The translations under genes were made by a program, and so were the position numbers. A stretch of DNA of 64,000 nt from Strongylocentrotus purpuratus (taxonomy: Eukaryota; Echinodermata; Echinoidea; Camarodonta; Strongylocentrotidae). Under the pieces are notes generated by a model that was given only the letters and a program-made list of their open reading frames with translations, was not told the origin of the DNA and made no database searches. This document shows, piece by piece, positions 22,126 through 34,612 of the stretch. The stretch lies in the NCBI RefSeq assembly GCF_000002235.5, contig NW_022145549.1:1392001-1456000 (forward strand). Direction: 5' to 3'. The first letter of the stretch is position 1, and every line of letters starts with the position of its first letter.

Positions 22126-24773
22126 GAGGAGGAGAAAGAGGAATAATGGTCATTTATACTGTGCTATATACTAAGAAGTACCACAGCGCTTACAATGTAT
22201 TACACTTTAAAAAATACACACTCTCTGTGGAAAAGTCGGGTCTTCAGTTGCCTTTTGATATAGGCTTATGTTATTTTAGGAAATACATTTCTATTTTGTC
22301 TTGTCTGATGTGTCTTTGACTGAGAAAAACACTGCCATGATAAAATGAAAATGTATTTTTATGCTGATTATTCTATAAACAAATTATAGTATCAGCTTTT
22401 TTTTCTTTTTCTGCTCAAATAGTATTGCTGCTACATTTATATAATTATCTGGAAGTTTTAATTTAAAATAAAAATATTTTACAAAAATATTGAGTGGGTC
22501 TGAAGTGATATTTGTTTTCAGAACAGTAATTGATAAGTTAAAAAGTAGTATTTATTTGTAAAAGTGGTATTGTCTTTAATCTAGTTCATTGAGAAAAAAA
22601 AAGAATTCCATAAAGCTTTCTGTCCTTCGTGATGGGCCTGTAACAGTTTGGACTAATTTAGTTAATGTCATAGCCCCCAAATGCTTAACTACCGGTATAT
22701 AGTTCATGTGTACTTATACTTCTCAATCAAAATCATTGCATAATGTAAAAATACTTCTGTTTTGGAAATTTATCAATTGAATATTAGCATAAAGTTAATT
22801 AAAAGAAATGAGACACACTTGCGTCTTTGATAACAGTTGGACTATAAATCTATTTTTTTTCTCCCAAATGCTAAACTATAATGGTAATGTGTATATAGAG
22901 TCCTTCTTAATTATGTATTCCTCTCAATGTATTGTATGAGTGCTGTATTGATGGAAATTGTATGGGAGAAGAAGGGAGACTGTGAATCAGTAAATAAAGC
23001 ACCCCTCCTCTCAACAAGAAACACATTGTAAGAAGCCCAGCCTAGCATTCCGCATGCATCTCTGAATCCTCTGATACAGATCAGTGATGCTCACCAAACA
23101 AGTCAAGCAAAACAGCCTCCATCATCCTCTCTGCTTTACAAACCAACATCACAATAGTCCGCTTGCATGCCACGCACTCAGGTGAAAAGCGATTGTATTT
23201 TCATCTTTTGTGTGAGGCAAAACTATTTAACGTGATGGTGAAAATACTGTATTTGGTTCTTTATCTATTCAGTGTGGAATCCAAGAAGAAAAAAGAAACT
23301 CTGAAAGTTACAAAACAATTTAAGTAGGAAAAGGTAATATTGATTTACATTTAGAAAAATAACAATTCTTGCATAACTCTGCAGTTGTCAGAATTCTTTT
23401 GAATAGGATATATTGCTTTCAAGTTACGAACATGTTTTTGTGAAAAAAGTCTATTGCTGCTATTATTGTTTATGTTAGTATAGTATGAACACTTTATATT
23501 GTAAAGCTTTAATTAAAGGTTTTGGGAATGGAGGTTAAAAAAATTGGTTGAATTTTGACCTCAACACATCTGAAACTTTAATTTGAAGTTTATATGGTTT
23601 ATATTCAACAGAGATAGCCTTGATATGCTTGTATAGTTAGAGCTATACTCACCACCTTCTGAAAGAAGCTGAATTGTTATACTGTGCGAAAGGACTACCA
23701 AGTGTTTATGAAGATGTATCTTGATATATAATAGTACACTCTGATCGGCTAGATTAAAATCAAAGTATGAACAGGGGCCATTATAAAGGGGAAATTATTA
23801 TCATGGTTATTGGCGAGATTCTTGAATTTTGATAATACTATCTGATACTTGTGAATTAAAGGACCCAAAGAATCCATCAATTTAAAATCACAGTGTAAAC
23901 AGATCTAGATGGTGACCAGTACAGCTGAATGGGTATGCATAGGTGAAAAGTGGGCGAAACACTTTTTTTCTTCTCTCTCTCTCGTATAATGTGTGCTCGC
24001 TCAACATCGACGCACCATAAAAGCAGATTACCTCGCCTGTGTGTCGACAGTTGTGGTTCATGCTGAAATTGGATAATACATGATCAGGAAGCTTGCTAAT
24101 AGAGAGATATTTGGTAGCTACGCTAGCTGTTGGTCTTGGGGATCACATACCTGGAAGATCAAGGGATAACGGCCCGGCTGGTGCTCGATCTTTAGCCTCT
24201 AGCTCATGCAGTTGTTGGATTGAGGATTTTACAAATATCTGTGATTATCCAGTAAGTTTTATTCGTGGAAACATGACTGAGAGTCAATCATTAACCAATT
24301 TAAAAACAGTTTGTCTATTCAGAACTGGAATGATGTTAACTATGTGTTAAAATATATGTGTTAACACCCATCTAGCTCGAGACAGACAGGTTTTTAGTTT
24401 TATAGACTTCTCTTTAATGCGTTCATAGCAGCATTTGTATACTTTGTGTGATGTCTTTTCTTAATTGAATGTACTTTAGATGAACCTATAATCTACCCCT
24501 TCTTCTCTAATTCACTCCTCCCATTGGATAATTCTTATTTGAGCATTAGTGCTCTAATTACGCTAGGTCACCCCCTTATTTGCTCTGGTAATTGATTGGT
24601 ATAATGGGTGATTAGTATGGGCAGGTGATTAGTCTACAATGCCGGCACCTTGTTTGTATTTTACAAATCCTGTATACTGGTGAAAGTAATGGACATGTAG
24701 TATGAATACAAGGGGCGGGTCCAAGATCTTGTAAAAGAGGGGGCACATCGTGCACCAAATTTCCTGCAAAGCT
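22126..24773. other. Non-coding stretch
   Basis: No gene or clear repeat over 2.6 kb. A CATAAAAG word at 24016-24023 follows a short CT run and precedes GTGTGTCGACAG, a weak promoter-like arrangement that I could not support further. Confidence 0.35.
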
Positions 24774-25093
24774 TTAAAGGGTTCCGGTAACTTTGTCTTA
24801 GATCCTTTAGAAATAATCCTTATTTAGCTCATGCTGCAATGATAATTATAAACCTTTAGGTCAGTCAGGAACTCCATAACTTTTACAAGCCGATCGCCTG
24901 TCTGATTATCAAGATATTAATGATTGGAATTACAAATTTTGAAAACCGTTCGCTGAACGGTTTTCATAACACTACAGTCTATTGGGAAAAACGAGTATGG
25001 TTTTTAGGGCTTCAATATTACTCCATATCACAGACACTGGTAACATGTAGGACCGTGTATCTCAGATTTAACATTGTTAAACGATCCCTTTAA
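24774..25093. mobile_element. TTAA-flanked TIR element (320 bp)
   Basis: The ends are TTAAAGGGTTCCGGTAAC and the complement of TTAAAGGGATCGTTTAAC. An internal hairpin reads GAAAACCGTTCGCTGAACGG then TTTTC. Non-coding. Confidence 0.65.
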
Positions 25094-25302
25094 AAAAAAC
25101 GAGGGTCATCAATATTTTGCAGGTCCTTTTTTTGTAAATCAATGTTTGGCAAGCAAAAATAATTTAAAAAATAAAAATTAACGAAAAGGTCATCACCTAA
25201 AAATGAAAGAAAGGAATTTCACAAATTTGGACTTGTATAGTGAAAGTACATGTATGTCAATTGGGTTTTGAAGGGGCGTGGCATGGTCTGGTGGTGCCAG
25301 CC

Positions 25303-25303
<1 letters not shown>

Positions 25304-25338
<35 letters not shown>
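25304..25338. repeat. Poly(C) run
   Basis: About 33 consecutive C. Open frames across it encode poly-Pro or poly-Gly and are not genes. Confidence 0.9.
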
Positions 25339-25339
<1 letters not shown>

Positions 25340-26787
25340 AAAATCCACCAATGTGTGTAGCTTACAGGCTGTTATCAATTCAAATCGAATTTTACAAATG
25401 TGAAGAATGTAATAAATGTAGGACTACTTTTAAAAATTACATAGATCACAGTTGCTTCTAAATTTTGCAAAAATTGATAATTTCATTTATGCACAACATG
25501 TGTCAGATTTTGCTATTTTTACAGTAGAAATTTGATGGAGTTGTTGTTTGAGTGACCATTAGAGTACAGTTGTTTTAGAACTGACTACAACTGAACATTT
25601 CTCTCTCAACACACTCTCTTTGCCATCTTTTTGGTTGCTTGATAAATTCATAAAAAGTTGTGTTCTGTTTCGAAAAGTCTATAGATATCTGACATATGAT
25701 GGAAAGGACGGATTATAATACAAGATATACCATAAAATGATTTCATACAGTGACATTTATGAATTATTTTTAAATTCATGATACAGATCTCTCTTGGTTT
25801 GTGTGGTCATAAATCTCCTCTAAAAGGAAGTGATATTTATTTATAAATAATTGATAACAAAAAGGTTATTGAGGTTATTTTCATGCACTTTGGTGGTGAA
25901 TGTAGATGAGAAAATCATGTTTTTGTTCCTCATTCAATGCGCCAGCGCTAAGATTTTAATCACCTTCATAGCATGCACAATGCTCACAGATTTGTAAGTT
26001 TTCACTTTGTGTGAATGGGCTTGTAGGATGAAATTTGAATTGAAATTACATATCTGATTTCTCTGTGTGTGAATGAGCTTATAAATCATTACTTTTGTCT
26101 CTTCAGGCAATCACGCATACAGTATTTGATTTATCTATGTAATAACCAGCTGTGAACTGGGCGATACTTGAGCCTTTTTTCTGTAGGATTGTTCCCATTT
26201 GTGCATTTTGTTCTGAGTTTTGAGAAATCTAGAGTTTTGTGAGTTTTTGGTTAGGAAATGCATTTCAAAAGAAACTGGCTTAGTGACTTGAAATGATTCT
26301 GCACTGCTTCTCATGCTATATTGCCATGCTATATTGCCATGACCAGCAAAATACAATTTTTGTTTAATTATTATTATTATTATTATTTTTTTTTTTTTTG
26401 GGGGGGGGGGTGTTGCTAAAAATAAAATTCATCAAAAGGTGTGACAAAATTATGCATTGGTCATGGAACTTTCATCTCCCTGATTATATTTATAATACCT
26501 CTTGTCATGGTTGTGCTCTCTATTATATCTTTAGTTGTTTTGGGAGGCTAAGCAAATATTTATTTGAAGTAGATGGAATATTCAGTTTTAAAACAAAATC
26601 TGTGCAAAAAATTATTTGCAAGAAAATTGAAAATAAATGAGAACTTGTCAAAAATGTCTGTGTAAATTAATTTCTGGCTAGTACCAGAACTTAGAAAACT
26701 ACCTGACAGGCCAACCATGCATGATGGGGAGAGGATATATTTCTGTTTTAACAATTACTAGAAGGGATAAAAGTGCTCAGAACTATG
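25339..26787. other. Non-coding stretch with a simple repeat
   Basis: ATT units, a T run and a G run at 26368-26411. A short direct repeat GCTATATTGCCAT lies near 26315. No gene. Confidence 0.5.
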
Positions 26788-26945
26788 TTATTGGTCAGTG
26801 GATAAGTCACAGGATCATAACATAAGGTACATGATTCAAGACTCGATTCATCATTAATTCTTGCCAAGCTCAAACCAAGTGCAGTAATTGGTTTGGCCTA
26901 CTTGTAGGATTATTCCTTGAAAAGCACTATAAGCTGATCAATGGG
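26788..26945 (+). mobile_element. tRNA-derived SINE fragment
   Basis: It has an A-box-like TGGTCAGTGGATAAG, an anticodon-like GGATCATAAC, a B-box-like GATTCAAGACT, and the tail CCTTGAAAAGCACTATAAG. No ATT tail remains. Confidence 0.55.
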
Positions 26946-28055
26946 GTGTGGTTGGGGAGGGGGAGAGAGGAGAATAAAGCGGGGGTAATACTATTGAAAG
27001 CCCTTTCAAAGTATATAGAGGTGTTACATTGTAATGGGATATATGCCCGGCAAGAATGGAATATTAGTATTTTCTTATTAGTAAGTTTTGAAACATTGCA
27101 AGAATGTAGTGTCAACAGGGCCAAATACCCATGAGGTAGGTAAGGTTTCATTTTTTGAGGAGATAGTCCTGGGAAAAAACGTTTTTCAATGTTTGGGTTC
27201 GTTTAGCCACGTCTGAGGAACTTAGTATCAAGTTCACAAAGGACATGTAATTTCCTCCCCAGAGAGTTAGCGGCAATATCAATCCCATGCTTACAATTGG
27301 TTCCTGTTGCCCCATCGTTTTTCTTCAGAGCAATAATGTTTCCTTTTTGAGCCATGTTTTCACCTCTTTCCAGGGAATAGAAAAGTGGACGCATTCCAGC
27401 AGTCTTGCGCTGGGAGATTATTGGGATCGCGTGTCAAGAGCGCCGGTGGCTGAGATTGTGTATACCTTACTTACGTTCAGGCAAACGTTCTTAAAAATAT
27501 ATTTCTCAAGTTTTACCACCGTGAAGCGGAGAAACGGGTTAACATACCTTTAAAGTCGATCAGAGAAACGTTCTTCGGCGGCGACATTAGTCACACAGAG
27601 ATAATCAAGCTTTATTACAAATTAGATCAAGGGACTGATATAGGTCAGTTCTAACCAAGGGTTCTACGTTTCAAAATGTCTTCAGATTCATCAACTAAAC
27701 AACTTGATACAGGTGAATAGCCAGCTCTGAGGAGAACTGAATTATAAACAAGAATTTGAATAAGCTTCAGCAAATATGAGGGGGGAGGAGGAGGCACTAT
27801 AAGAACTTTGGTAAATTTGTTTTTCTTACTTATACTACTTATGCTAAGACATGAAGTCCCATTGAAATTTGTAAAGAAACTCTGTGGCACAAGAAAGTGC
27901 CACTTTTAAAGCCACTAGTTATCTGTAAAGATGTGAAGAACGTTCAGAGCTTTTGTATTTTGAATAGGAGGTAGAAGAAACGGAGGATTTGAGAGAAAAT
28001 AAAGAGGTGGAATAGGATGTGAGTGTGAAGATCAGTGAAATGGTCGAAAGATAAC
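26946..28055. other. Non-coding stretch
   Basis: Nothing recognised. Confidence 0.4.
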
Positions 28056-28101
28056 ATTGGGGGGGGGGGGGGGGGGGGACGTACATGTAGAAAGAAACTT
28101 T

Positions 28102-28141
<40 letters not shown>

Positions 28142-28198
28142 ACACAATATTGGATAACAAATATAGCCAAAATCAGAGTAAGACAAAAAAGGGGGGGG

Positions 28199-28232
<34 letters not shown>

Positions 28233-28391
28233 GGGTGGGGGGTGGAGCAAAGGAATAAATGTGTGGAAAATATTTAAGAGGGAGTAAAACTGGAAGGAGG
28301 TTGTGTGTGCTTTCCAACAGACAGACTCACAGTGGCAACAGGACAGGAGATGTACAGGGTAGGGTGGGGGTTGGGGGGGGGGGGGGGGGTT
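28056..28391. repeat. Simple-repeat cluster: poly(G) and (GA)n
   Basis: G runs at about 28061-28078, 28191-28200 and 28374-28389, and GA repeats at 28106-28136 and 28201-28229. All apparent reading frames here are low complexity. Confidence 0.9.
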
Positions 28392-28529
28392 CCTCCAACA
28401 GACATACATTTAATGTCATCCTTGAATACTTCCATGTCTTCAGACATGGCGATATACCCTCATGTGGTTGTCATTTGTCTATTCCATTTCTCTCTCGACT
28501 TCACAGGGCCATGACATAGTTTGTAAGCA

Positions 28530-28710
28530 TGAACCCTTGTCACTGGTATTACTTAACAGTGTCTGCACTTTGAGACTAGGCTCACAACGTACTGCGTAAT
28601 CTCTGTACTTTAGCTGCTCTGAACACAGCCATAGAGAGACAGAGCTAGGCTCTGCTCAAGGCTTTAGGAATTGTGATAAAGTATCAAATCAGAGTCTGTG
28701 CCTGCAGACT
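28530..28710. mobile_element. Mutator-like MITE family U1, truncated copy
   Basis: Inverted relative to the full copy at 35367. It shares CCCTTGTCACT, AACAGTGTCTGCACT, CAGAGCTAGGCTCTGCTCA and GTCTGTGCCTGCAGACTA. About 15 bases of one terminus are lost. Confidence 0.75.
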
Positions 28711-29700
28711 ATTCATGATAGTGGTATGGTGTTGGGAGAAACATTCCAAACATACACATATCCATGGGATGCTCAACAGAGGTAAACAAGAACACATTGC
28801 AGGTCATGTTCAATACTTTCAGGCAAAAATGAATTGGTTGAAGCTGGTATTCAACTTTTAAAATACAGGTAAGCTTAGGCCCTACATGATGTAAACCAAG
28901 ATTAGTTTGGAAGCGACAATGGTATGCCCTCTCTTGTTCTTGGATCTTGGATTGCTGTCCTAAATCTTCCATCAAGAAACCTAAACTGGAGATGTGTGGG
29001 TAGTCATTCACAATAAACTATCAATGAAAATATCATTCTTCATTTTATGGAAGTTTTTCCAGGATTTGTAAAGATGATCTACCCCCAAAGACCTGTTTAC
29101 TAATGTATTTAAATTGATGCATGTTTCTCTCCCACACGATCGGGTACCAACCAATCATCTGCTATGCAAAGTTGCATCTCTCTGGATGGAATTCAGTACA
29201 TTAGTTGTTGCTATGTGGTGCAAGCATCTGACAAGCTTTATGGTTGTCATGGTAAACTTTTGGTAAAAAAGTATGCATAGAATTAGTTAACATGTCTAAT
29301 GTCTGTTTATCTTTGATTTAATTTGTATTGATGAAAATGGAATCCACCCAGCTTATATTAGTTGTTGCTGTGTCAGGCAAATATTATGCAAGGTTATAGG
29401 CTGCTACATGAATAACATTTGAATACAAGAGTCAAGAAGAAAAACAAGCTTTCTTGGTTCTCAAATGTTTGGAAATGTAATGTCAAATTTGATTGATTAA
29501 GAGTAAAGACTAGTGTTACATTTGAGAAGTCTTTGGGAGTAGCCTCAAGAGATCATCTACTGGGTAGTATTGGTCATGCTACTGCAAGTTATAAGTATGT
29601 ATTGTGAATTTGTGAAAAGGGCTGAAGTTGTAGGAGATGCTAGTTGATTTGAATTTTGCTCCAGCGAAAGTTCTTCATTTGTCATGAAAGAAGAATGTGT
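28711..29700. other. Non-coding stretch
   Basis: Nothing recognised. Confidence 0.4.
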
Positions 29701-29885
29701 TGTTAGGTAGGGCAAGCCATAGTTTTTGTCCTACCTAGCAAAACACACTGTATCCAATTCTCATTTTGCCTATTGAGATAAAATTATTTGTAACAGGTGA
29801 ATGAAAACATTTGTATCGAGGCACTTCACAAAGATGTATGCATTAAAAGTGGATACATTATGAAAATAGTCTATTGCAATTTAGC
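29701..29885. mobile_element. P1 palindromic MITE, partial copy
   Basis: TTAGGTAGGGCAAGCC, GTCCTACCTAGCAAAACACA, CAGGTGAATGAAAACATTTG and ATGAAAATAG match the right half of P1. The left half is missing. Confidence 0.65.
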
Positions 29886-30457
29886 TTGAGGGTTAATTGG
29901 GATTAGCTATAGTGTTCAGTCTAGGGTTGAAGTTGGCATTCTATTAGTGAATGACCTCTGAGTAATTACCACTGGAGCAAGTGTGTAGAACAGAGAGGCA
30001 TATTCTCTAATGCTAGCGTGGCTATAAAGCTAAGTATAATAAGAAACATTAATGATGTGGTAATGATGATGATGACAAACTATGACAGCTGACTTGGTAA
30101 TTACATGTACTTATCACATAAGGTTAGGCCAGATGAGATCATCCATCTGTACAAATGTTTGCACCATGCTGCATCCCGTTTAACCTGCTATTTTTGTGTG
30201 GAATAACTTTCAACAACTGTAAAATTAGTACTGTCAAAGTAGATATTTCATGCTAATGTCGGCCATGTACCACTTTAACACGTGTGAACCAACGTGCCGG
30301 ACTATTCATGCTTTGTACAACAGATCTTCCACATTGAATTGACAGTTAGGGATAAAGGCCTGTTAGAGTTAAATTTGAACTGCTGATTTATATTCCATAT
30401 AATAATTGAAAAAATATCTTGAGCATATTGTATGGATTTAGAGAAGATGAAAAGTAG
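29886..30457. other. Non-coding stretch
   Basis: Nothing recognised. Confidence 0.4.
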
Positions 30458-30463
30458 AGAAGG

Positions 30464-30516
<53 letters not shown>

Positions 30517-30605
30517 GGAGAGTGAGATGGATAGAGAGAGAGAGGGCGTGAGTGAGAGAGTGAGTTATAGAGGGATCTATAGAGGGAGCTATAGAGAGAG
30601 CTATA
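30458..30605. repeat. (GA)n microsatellite and GA-rich tract
   Basis: A GA repeat from 30464 to about 30550, followed by degenerate GAGAGCTATA-type units. Confidence 0.9.
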
Positions 30606-31045
30606 TAGGAGAAGGGTCCCATCTTTCTCTCTTTCCCTATTTATCCTTTGTTTTTATCCTATTCTCTTCTTTTTCTACCCTTCATTATGTTATTCTTAGT
30701 TTTTATCATTCTATCATCTTCCCTTTATATATTTCCTCATGATATTCTTTTGTTTTTCCTTCCATCATCTCCTCATCTATCTTTCCCTTTGCTATTCATT
30801 CTCTTAACCCTATTACCGTCTTCACTATTTGTCTTTCCGTATGTAACTCTTTTGTCCCCCCCCCCCTATATCTTTCCCTTTGCTATTCATTCTCTTTACC
30901 CTTCTAAGTTCTATCATCTTCCCTTTCTGTCTGTCCTTATTTTATTCTTTGTTTTTACCATTCTTTCATTTTCTCACTATCTTTCCTTTCGCTATTTTTT
31001 GTTTTTATTCTTTTACCATTTTCTCTGTCCCCCTTTCGCTACTTT
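30606..31045. repeat. Polypyrimidine tract with degenerate repeats
   Basis: A C/T-rich stretch with recurring words CTTTCCCTTTGCTATTCATT and ATTCTTTGTTTTTACCATTC. Open frames give Phe/Leu/Ser-rich peptides and are not evidence of genes. Confidence 0.8.
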
Positions 31046-31055
31046 CCCTACGAAC

Positions 31056-31232
31056 CAGGGAATAATTTTCCTGGTATCGCATCGCAATTTGCTATGCATT
31101 TTTGCATGACTGCTATACAAAATATCTTTTGTGTAGCAGTTTTCTTCCATAGAAATGTACAGAATTTCATTTGAAATATTTATCTATCGGCTGAAATTGC
31201 TAATCAAAAAATTTGAGGAAAATTATTCCCTG
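31056..31232. mobile_element. hAT-like MITE (CAGGGAATAATTTTCC ends)
   Basis: The 177-bp element has termini CAGGGAATAATTTTCC and its exact complement, flanked by CGAAC on both sides (31051-31055 and 31233-31237). It also has an internal hairpin around ATACAAAATATCTTTTGTGT. hAT assignment rests on the CAGGG end; the visible duplication is 5 bp, shorter than the usual 8. Confidence 0.7.
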
Positions 31233-32067
31233 CGAACACACACTCACTTCTAATGTAGACCAGTCCAGTAGGTGAGTGAGAACGGGGTCATAGTCTGTAG
31301 TACATGTGTGTATATTCTAATGTTATTCTTCTAGTCTAAGAACTCCAGACTGGGGGAAACATTGTTTATGTGCATCAGGGAAGACCAATTCCACCTACAA
31401 GGCAGGCTAACAGCATAAGAGACAAAAGATGGAGAGACAGAGAAAGAAAACTCCAAGAGTCAGCCAAGTGACATTCATTGATGTGCGATACAACTTTGTT
31501 AATGTTTGGTTTAGTTTGAAGAATGAACACAATGATTTTGGCCTTGAAGGCAGACTAAAGTAACCTACATTTAGCTTGTCTCAATAGAAGACTATTGTCA
31601 TTTATGACGTTTGCGTTCACCTCTTGCTGTTTGTCTTTCAATTTAGGAAGTTTAAACATGGTATTATTTAATTTTGATCTCTGTTCAAACATCTAATTCA
31701 ATTGGATTGTGATCTACACACCTGTCTGGAGGTAATGCTCAGTAATCCATTTTGTTAGTTTAGAAAACAATCATGGAATCTGAGGTATATTGTTTCCTTG
31801 AAAATACTTTCATTTCTATAATACATGAGAAGGAAAATTGTTGGATATTATTCCTTTTTCACAAAAAAAGAAATACTGTGGGAAATATGTTAAAGGGCAA
31901 TTCACACACATTAACACGCAAAATAGATGTCATAAGAATATATTTGAAATCATCAACAAACTATTGTAACTATTAAAATGGTTAACAGGTAGGTACAAAA
32001 CATTGGTAAAATTATCTTGGCCCCATTCAGAATTTGAATTTATATTAACCATTTCATGTGGGAAGTA
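31233..32067. other. Non-coding stretch
   Basis: Nothing recognised. Confidence 0.4.
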
Positions 32068-32352
32068 TACCTATGTAATGTAATCAAATATATGCATATC
32101 CCTTTGTGATATGCACCTCATGCATACAAATTATTTTATTCACCTGTAATACGAATAAATGTATTTCAATAGTCAGAATTCAAAATGCATATATAAGTTG
32201 TTGCTAGGTAGGACAAACATTATTGCATGCACATATTTCTGACTATTGAGATACAATTATTTGTTATGGGTGAAAGGAATAATTTCTATTGAGGCTAAGA
32301 TTGAGGCACTTAAGTTATAGATTTAGTTATATTACAAAAATGGCCTATTGCG
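32068..32352. mobile_element. P1 palindromic MITE, nearly complete copy
   Basis: Left arm ATGTAATGTAATCAAATATA, TTCACCTGTAATACG and CAATAGTCAGAATTC; centre GTTGCTAGGTAGGACAAAC; right arm TTCTGACTATTGAGATACAA and TTATATTACAAAAATGGCC. About 285 bp. It shows the P1 structure without insertions. Confidence 0.8.
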
Positions 32353-32994
32353 GAGTATAATGATCTATGGCAATTTCATCAATGACTGATAACTTTTAAT
32401 CGCCTCTAAATTGTATGATTTTCCTAACCACAGGTATTCCAGAGCCAAAGTTTTCCCCCTTTCGGGGGGGGGGGGGGGGGGGGGGGGCAGGGTGGGGATG
32501 TATTGAGTCCAACTTTCATAGCACAAATTAGAAAATTTAGAAAATATATTTTTGGACCTATTTGGCTATTTTTAATGCTGTAATCATGATTAGATCGACT
32601 GCTATAAAAACATATCAACTTAAGGCAATTTTATTAGTCTTGTCTGCCATTAGAAATGTTTGAACATTACAATGCTGTATTAAATAATGGGAACATGATT
32701 TCAGTTGAATAAATGTCCTTCAGTTGATTTGTCTAAAGTCGTTGTGATGGTGTTTGCGTTACCTTGAAACCAATCTCTCACATCTCTATCATGTTTATAA
32801 GTACATTTGTCATCAGATGAACAAGCAAACAGCATCAGGGGTATGTCAAATCAACCATATCTTTCACACTCTACCTTATGGAGGCCTGGCCTCTTACCCA
32901 TCTAAATGTTTTCCCAGACAAGTCCAGTCCATGGGCATATCAAGGCAAAAGAGGGAATAGAATGACTGGAGATAAGTTCACCTAAAGATCAATA
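32353..32994. other. Non-coding DNA with poly(G) run
   Basis: About 23 G at 32465-32487. No gene. Confidence 0.5.
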
Positions 32995-33655
32995 GGTCAC
33001 TTTCTAATGTAACCAAATTTGTTCAAATATTCCTTTGTGAAGTGCTTCATACACATTATTTCATTCACCCGTTATGGAACAAAATGTATTTAAATAGTCA
33101 AAATATTAAAAAAAGCATACTTTAGTTGTTCCTAGGTAGGACAAACATTATGGCTTGCCATACCTAACAACATATGCAATTACTCTTAAAGCTAACGACC
33201 AGTTATGGTCATGCGATTGTATTGTGAAAGAAACGTGAAATCGATCAGAAAAGTTTGATCATCTAACATAGATGTACTGCAAGGTTCTGGAATCACCAAA
33301 ATGATAAGAAAAATTTGGCCAAGTCTTCATAAAGTTAGAAGCACTGTACACAGAAAGATGTATATGGGACTACACACAGGTGCGCGACACGTGCATTTCA
33401 TATCTCTCAACAGGGGAGAGATACACTAATTTACCAAATATATCAATTAGTAGGCGGGTTCCCGTCGTAATTTTTATCATCATGTAATATTCAAAGCATA
33501 TTCTTTCACATGATTGGTAATAAGAGCTTCCATTTCTTTTTTTTGAAATTGGGGCGTTTCCAATACTGGTCTTTACCTTTAACAGGTGAATGAAATCCTT
33601 TGTATCAAGGCACTTGAAGTAAATCAAATTTGGTTACAATATGAAAATGACCTAT
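32995..33655. mobile_element. P1 palindromic MITE interrupted by a TTAA element
   Basis: Left arm CTAATGTAACCAAATTTG, TTCACCCGTTATGG and CCTAGGTAGGACAAACATTA. The right arm resumes after the insertion with CAGGTGAATGAAATCC and GGTTACAATATGAAAATGAC. Confidence 0.75.
33186..33582. mobile_element. TTAA-flanked element, family T1, copy 1
   Basis: The ends are TTAAAGCTAACGACCAGT and the complement of TTAAAGGTAAAGACCAGT, with TTAA on both sides. It splits a P1 copy; the P1 copy at 39056 has an unbroken TTCTTAACAG at the matching point, which supports TTAA as the target. It shares GCGATTG, TTGTGAAAGAAA, CTGCAAGGTTCTGGA and GTATGGGAC-type words with 48862-49252. Confidence 0.8.
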
Positions 33656-34223
33656 TAATGAGATTTGAGATAATCAAGGAATTATCTTAGAATTATCATC
33701 AAAATTTCCCCCCCTCTTTTTTTTGGTAAACAAAAATTTCCCACCAAGCAGCAAGTTTATAATCACTATTGAATTTCACTTTTAGTGCATATAAGTATTA
33801 TTGACTGATTATTTTGTTTTGGCTCTAAACTCTTTGGCTCTCTGTTACCCTTACAGTTAGTGAAGTACTTCATATTATACTTTCCATCTCCCCTCCCCTT
33901 CTTTCCTGCCTTCCCTCCCTCTTCCCTTCCCATTCCATTTTCCCCTCCCCCTTCCCTATTTACCCCCTTGCTCTCCTCTAATTTACCCCCTTGCTCTTCT
34001 CTTTCTTACCTTTTTCCATCTCTCTCTTCACCCATTATTTTTACTGCTCCACTTCCTTTTCCCTTAAACTTAAATCTCCTATTCTTCTATTATTCGCTTG
34101 CCCCTCCTTTCCTCACTTTCATCTTCCATTTTCAGCCCGCTGTCCCTTTCCTCCGTGTTATCTTTCTGTCCTCTAGATGCAAGTTAGTTAGCATGGCTTC
34201 TATACATTGCACCTGACAAGGCT

Positions 34224-34254
<31 letters not shown>

Positions 34255-34410
34255 CCCCTTCCATCCTTCCATCTATTCAGACAACTTACATCAAGCAATG
34301 CTTCAAATTCCTGTTAATTACCTGACAAAGTGCTTTACCACCCCAGTCCCTGCTCTGACTTCACATGACATCACATGATGTCACACATATCTCATGCAAA
34401 CATACGGTAA
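33656..34410. other. Polypyrimidine tract and (TC)n microsatellite
   Basis: C/T-rich from about 33870 to 34170; (TC)n at 34209-34254. The open frames are compositional. No gene. Confidence 0.7.
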
Positions 34411-34612
34411 CGTCAACAACCCCTTTCATACCCACCGAGTCAGAGGGTCGAGTCTACCTTATGGGAGCTTCAACAACTTCTTTCATATCCACCAAGTCCG
34501 AGGGTCAAGTCGGAGGGTCGAGTCTACCTTACAGGAGCTTCAACAACCCCTTTCATATCCACCGAGTCAGAGGGTCAAGTCAGAGGGTCAAAGTCTACCT
34601 TACAGGAGCTTG
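34411..34612. repeat. Tandem repeat, three units of about 60-77 bp
   Basis: The unit includes TTCAACAACCCCTTTCATAT, CCACCGAGTCAGAGGGTC and GAGTCTACCTTACAGGAGC. The GTCAGAGGGTCAA word is itself doubled in units two and three. Confidence 0.85.

Noticed and set aside
24000..24100. Promoter with CATAAAAG box
   Set aside because: A single TATA-like word after a CT run is not enough without a downstream first exon.
30648..31109. 153-codon Phe/Leu/Ser-rich frame that looks like membrane segments
   Set aside because: It is the product of a polypyrimidine tract; composition alone explains it.
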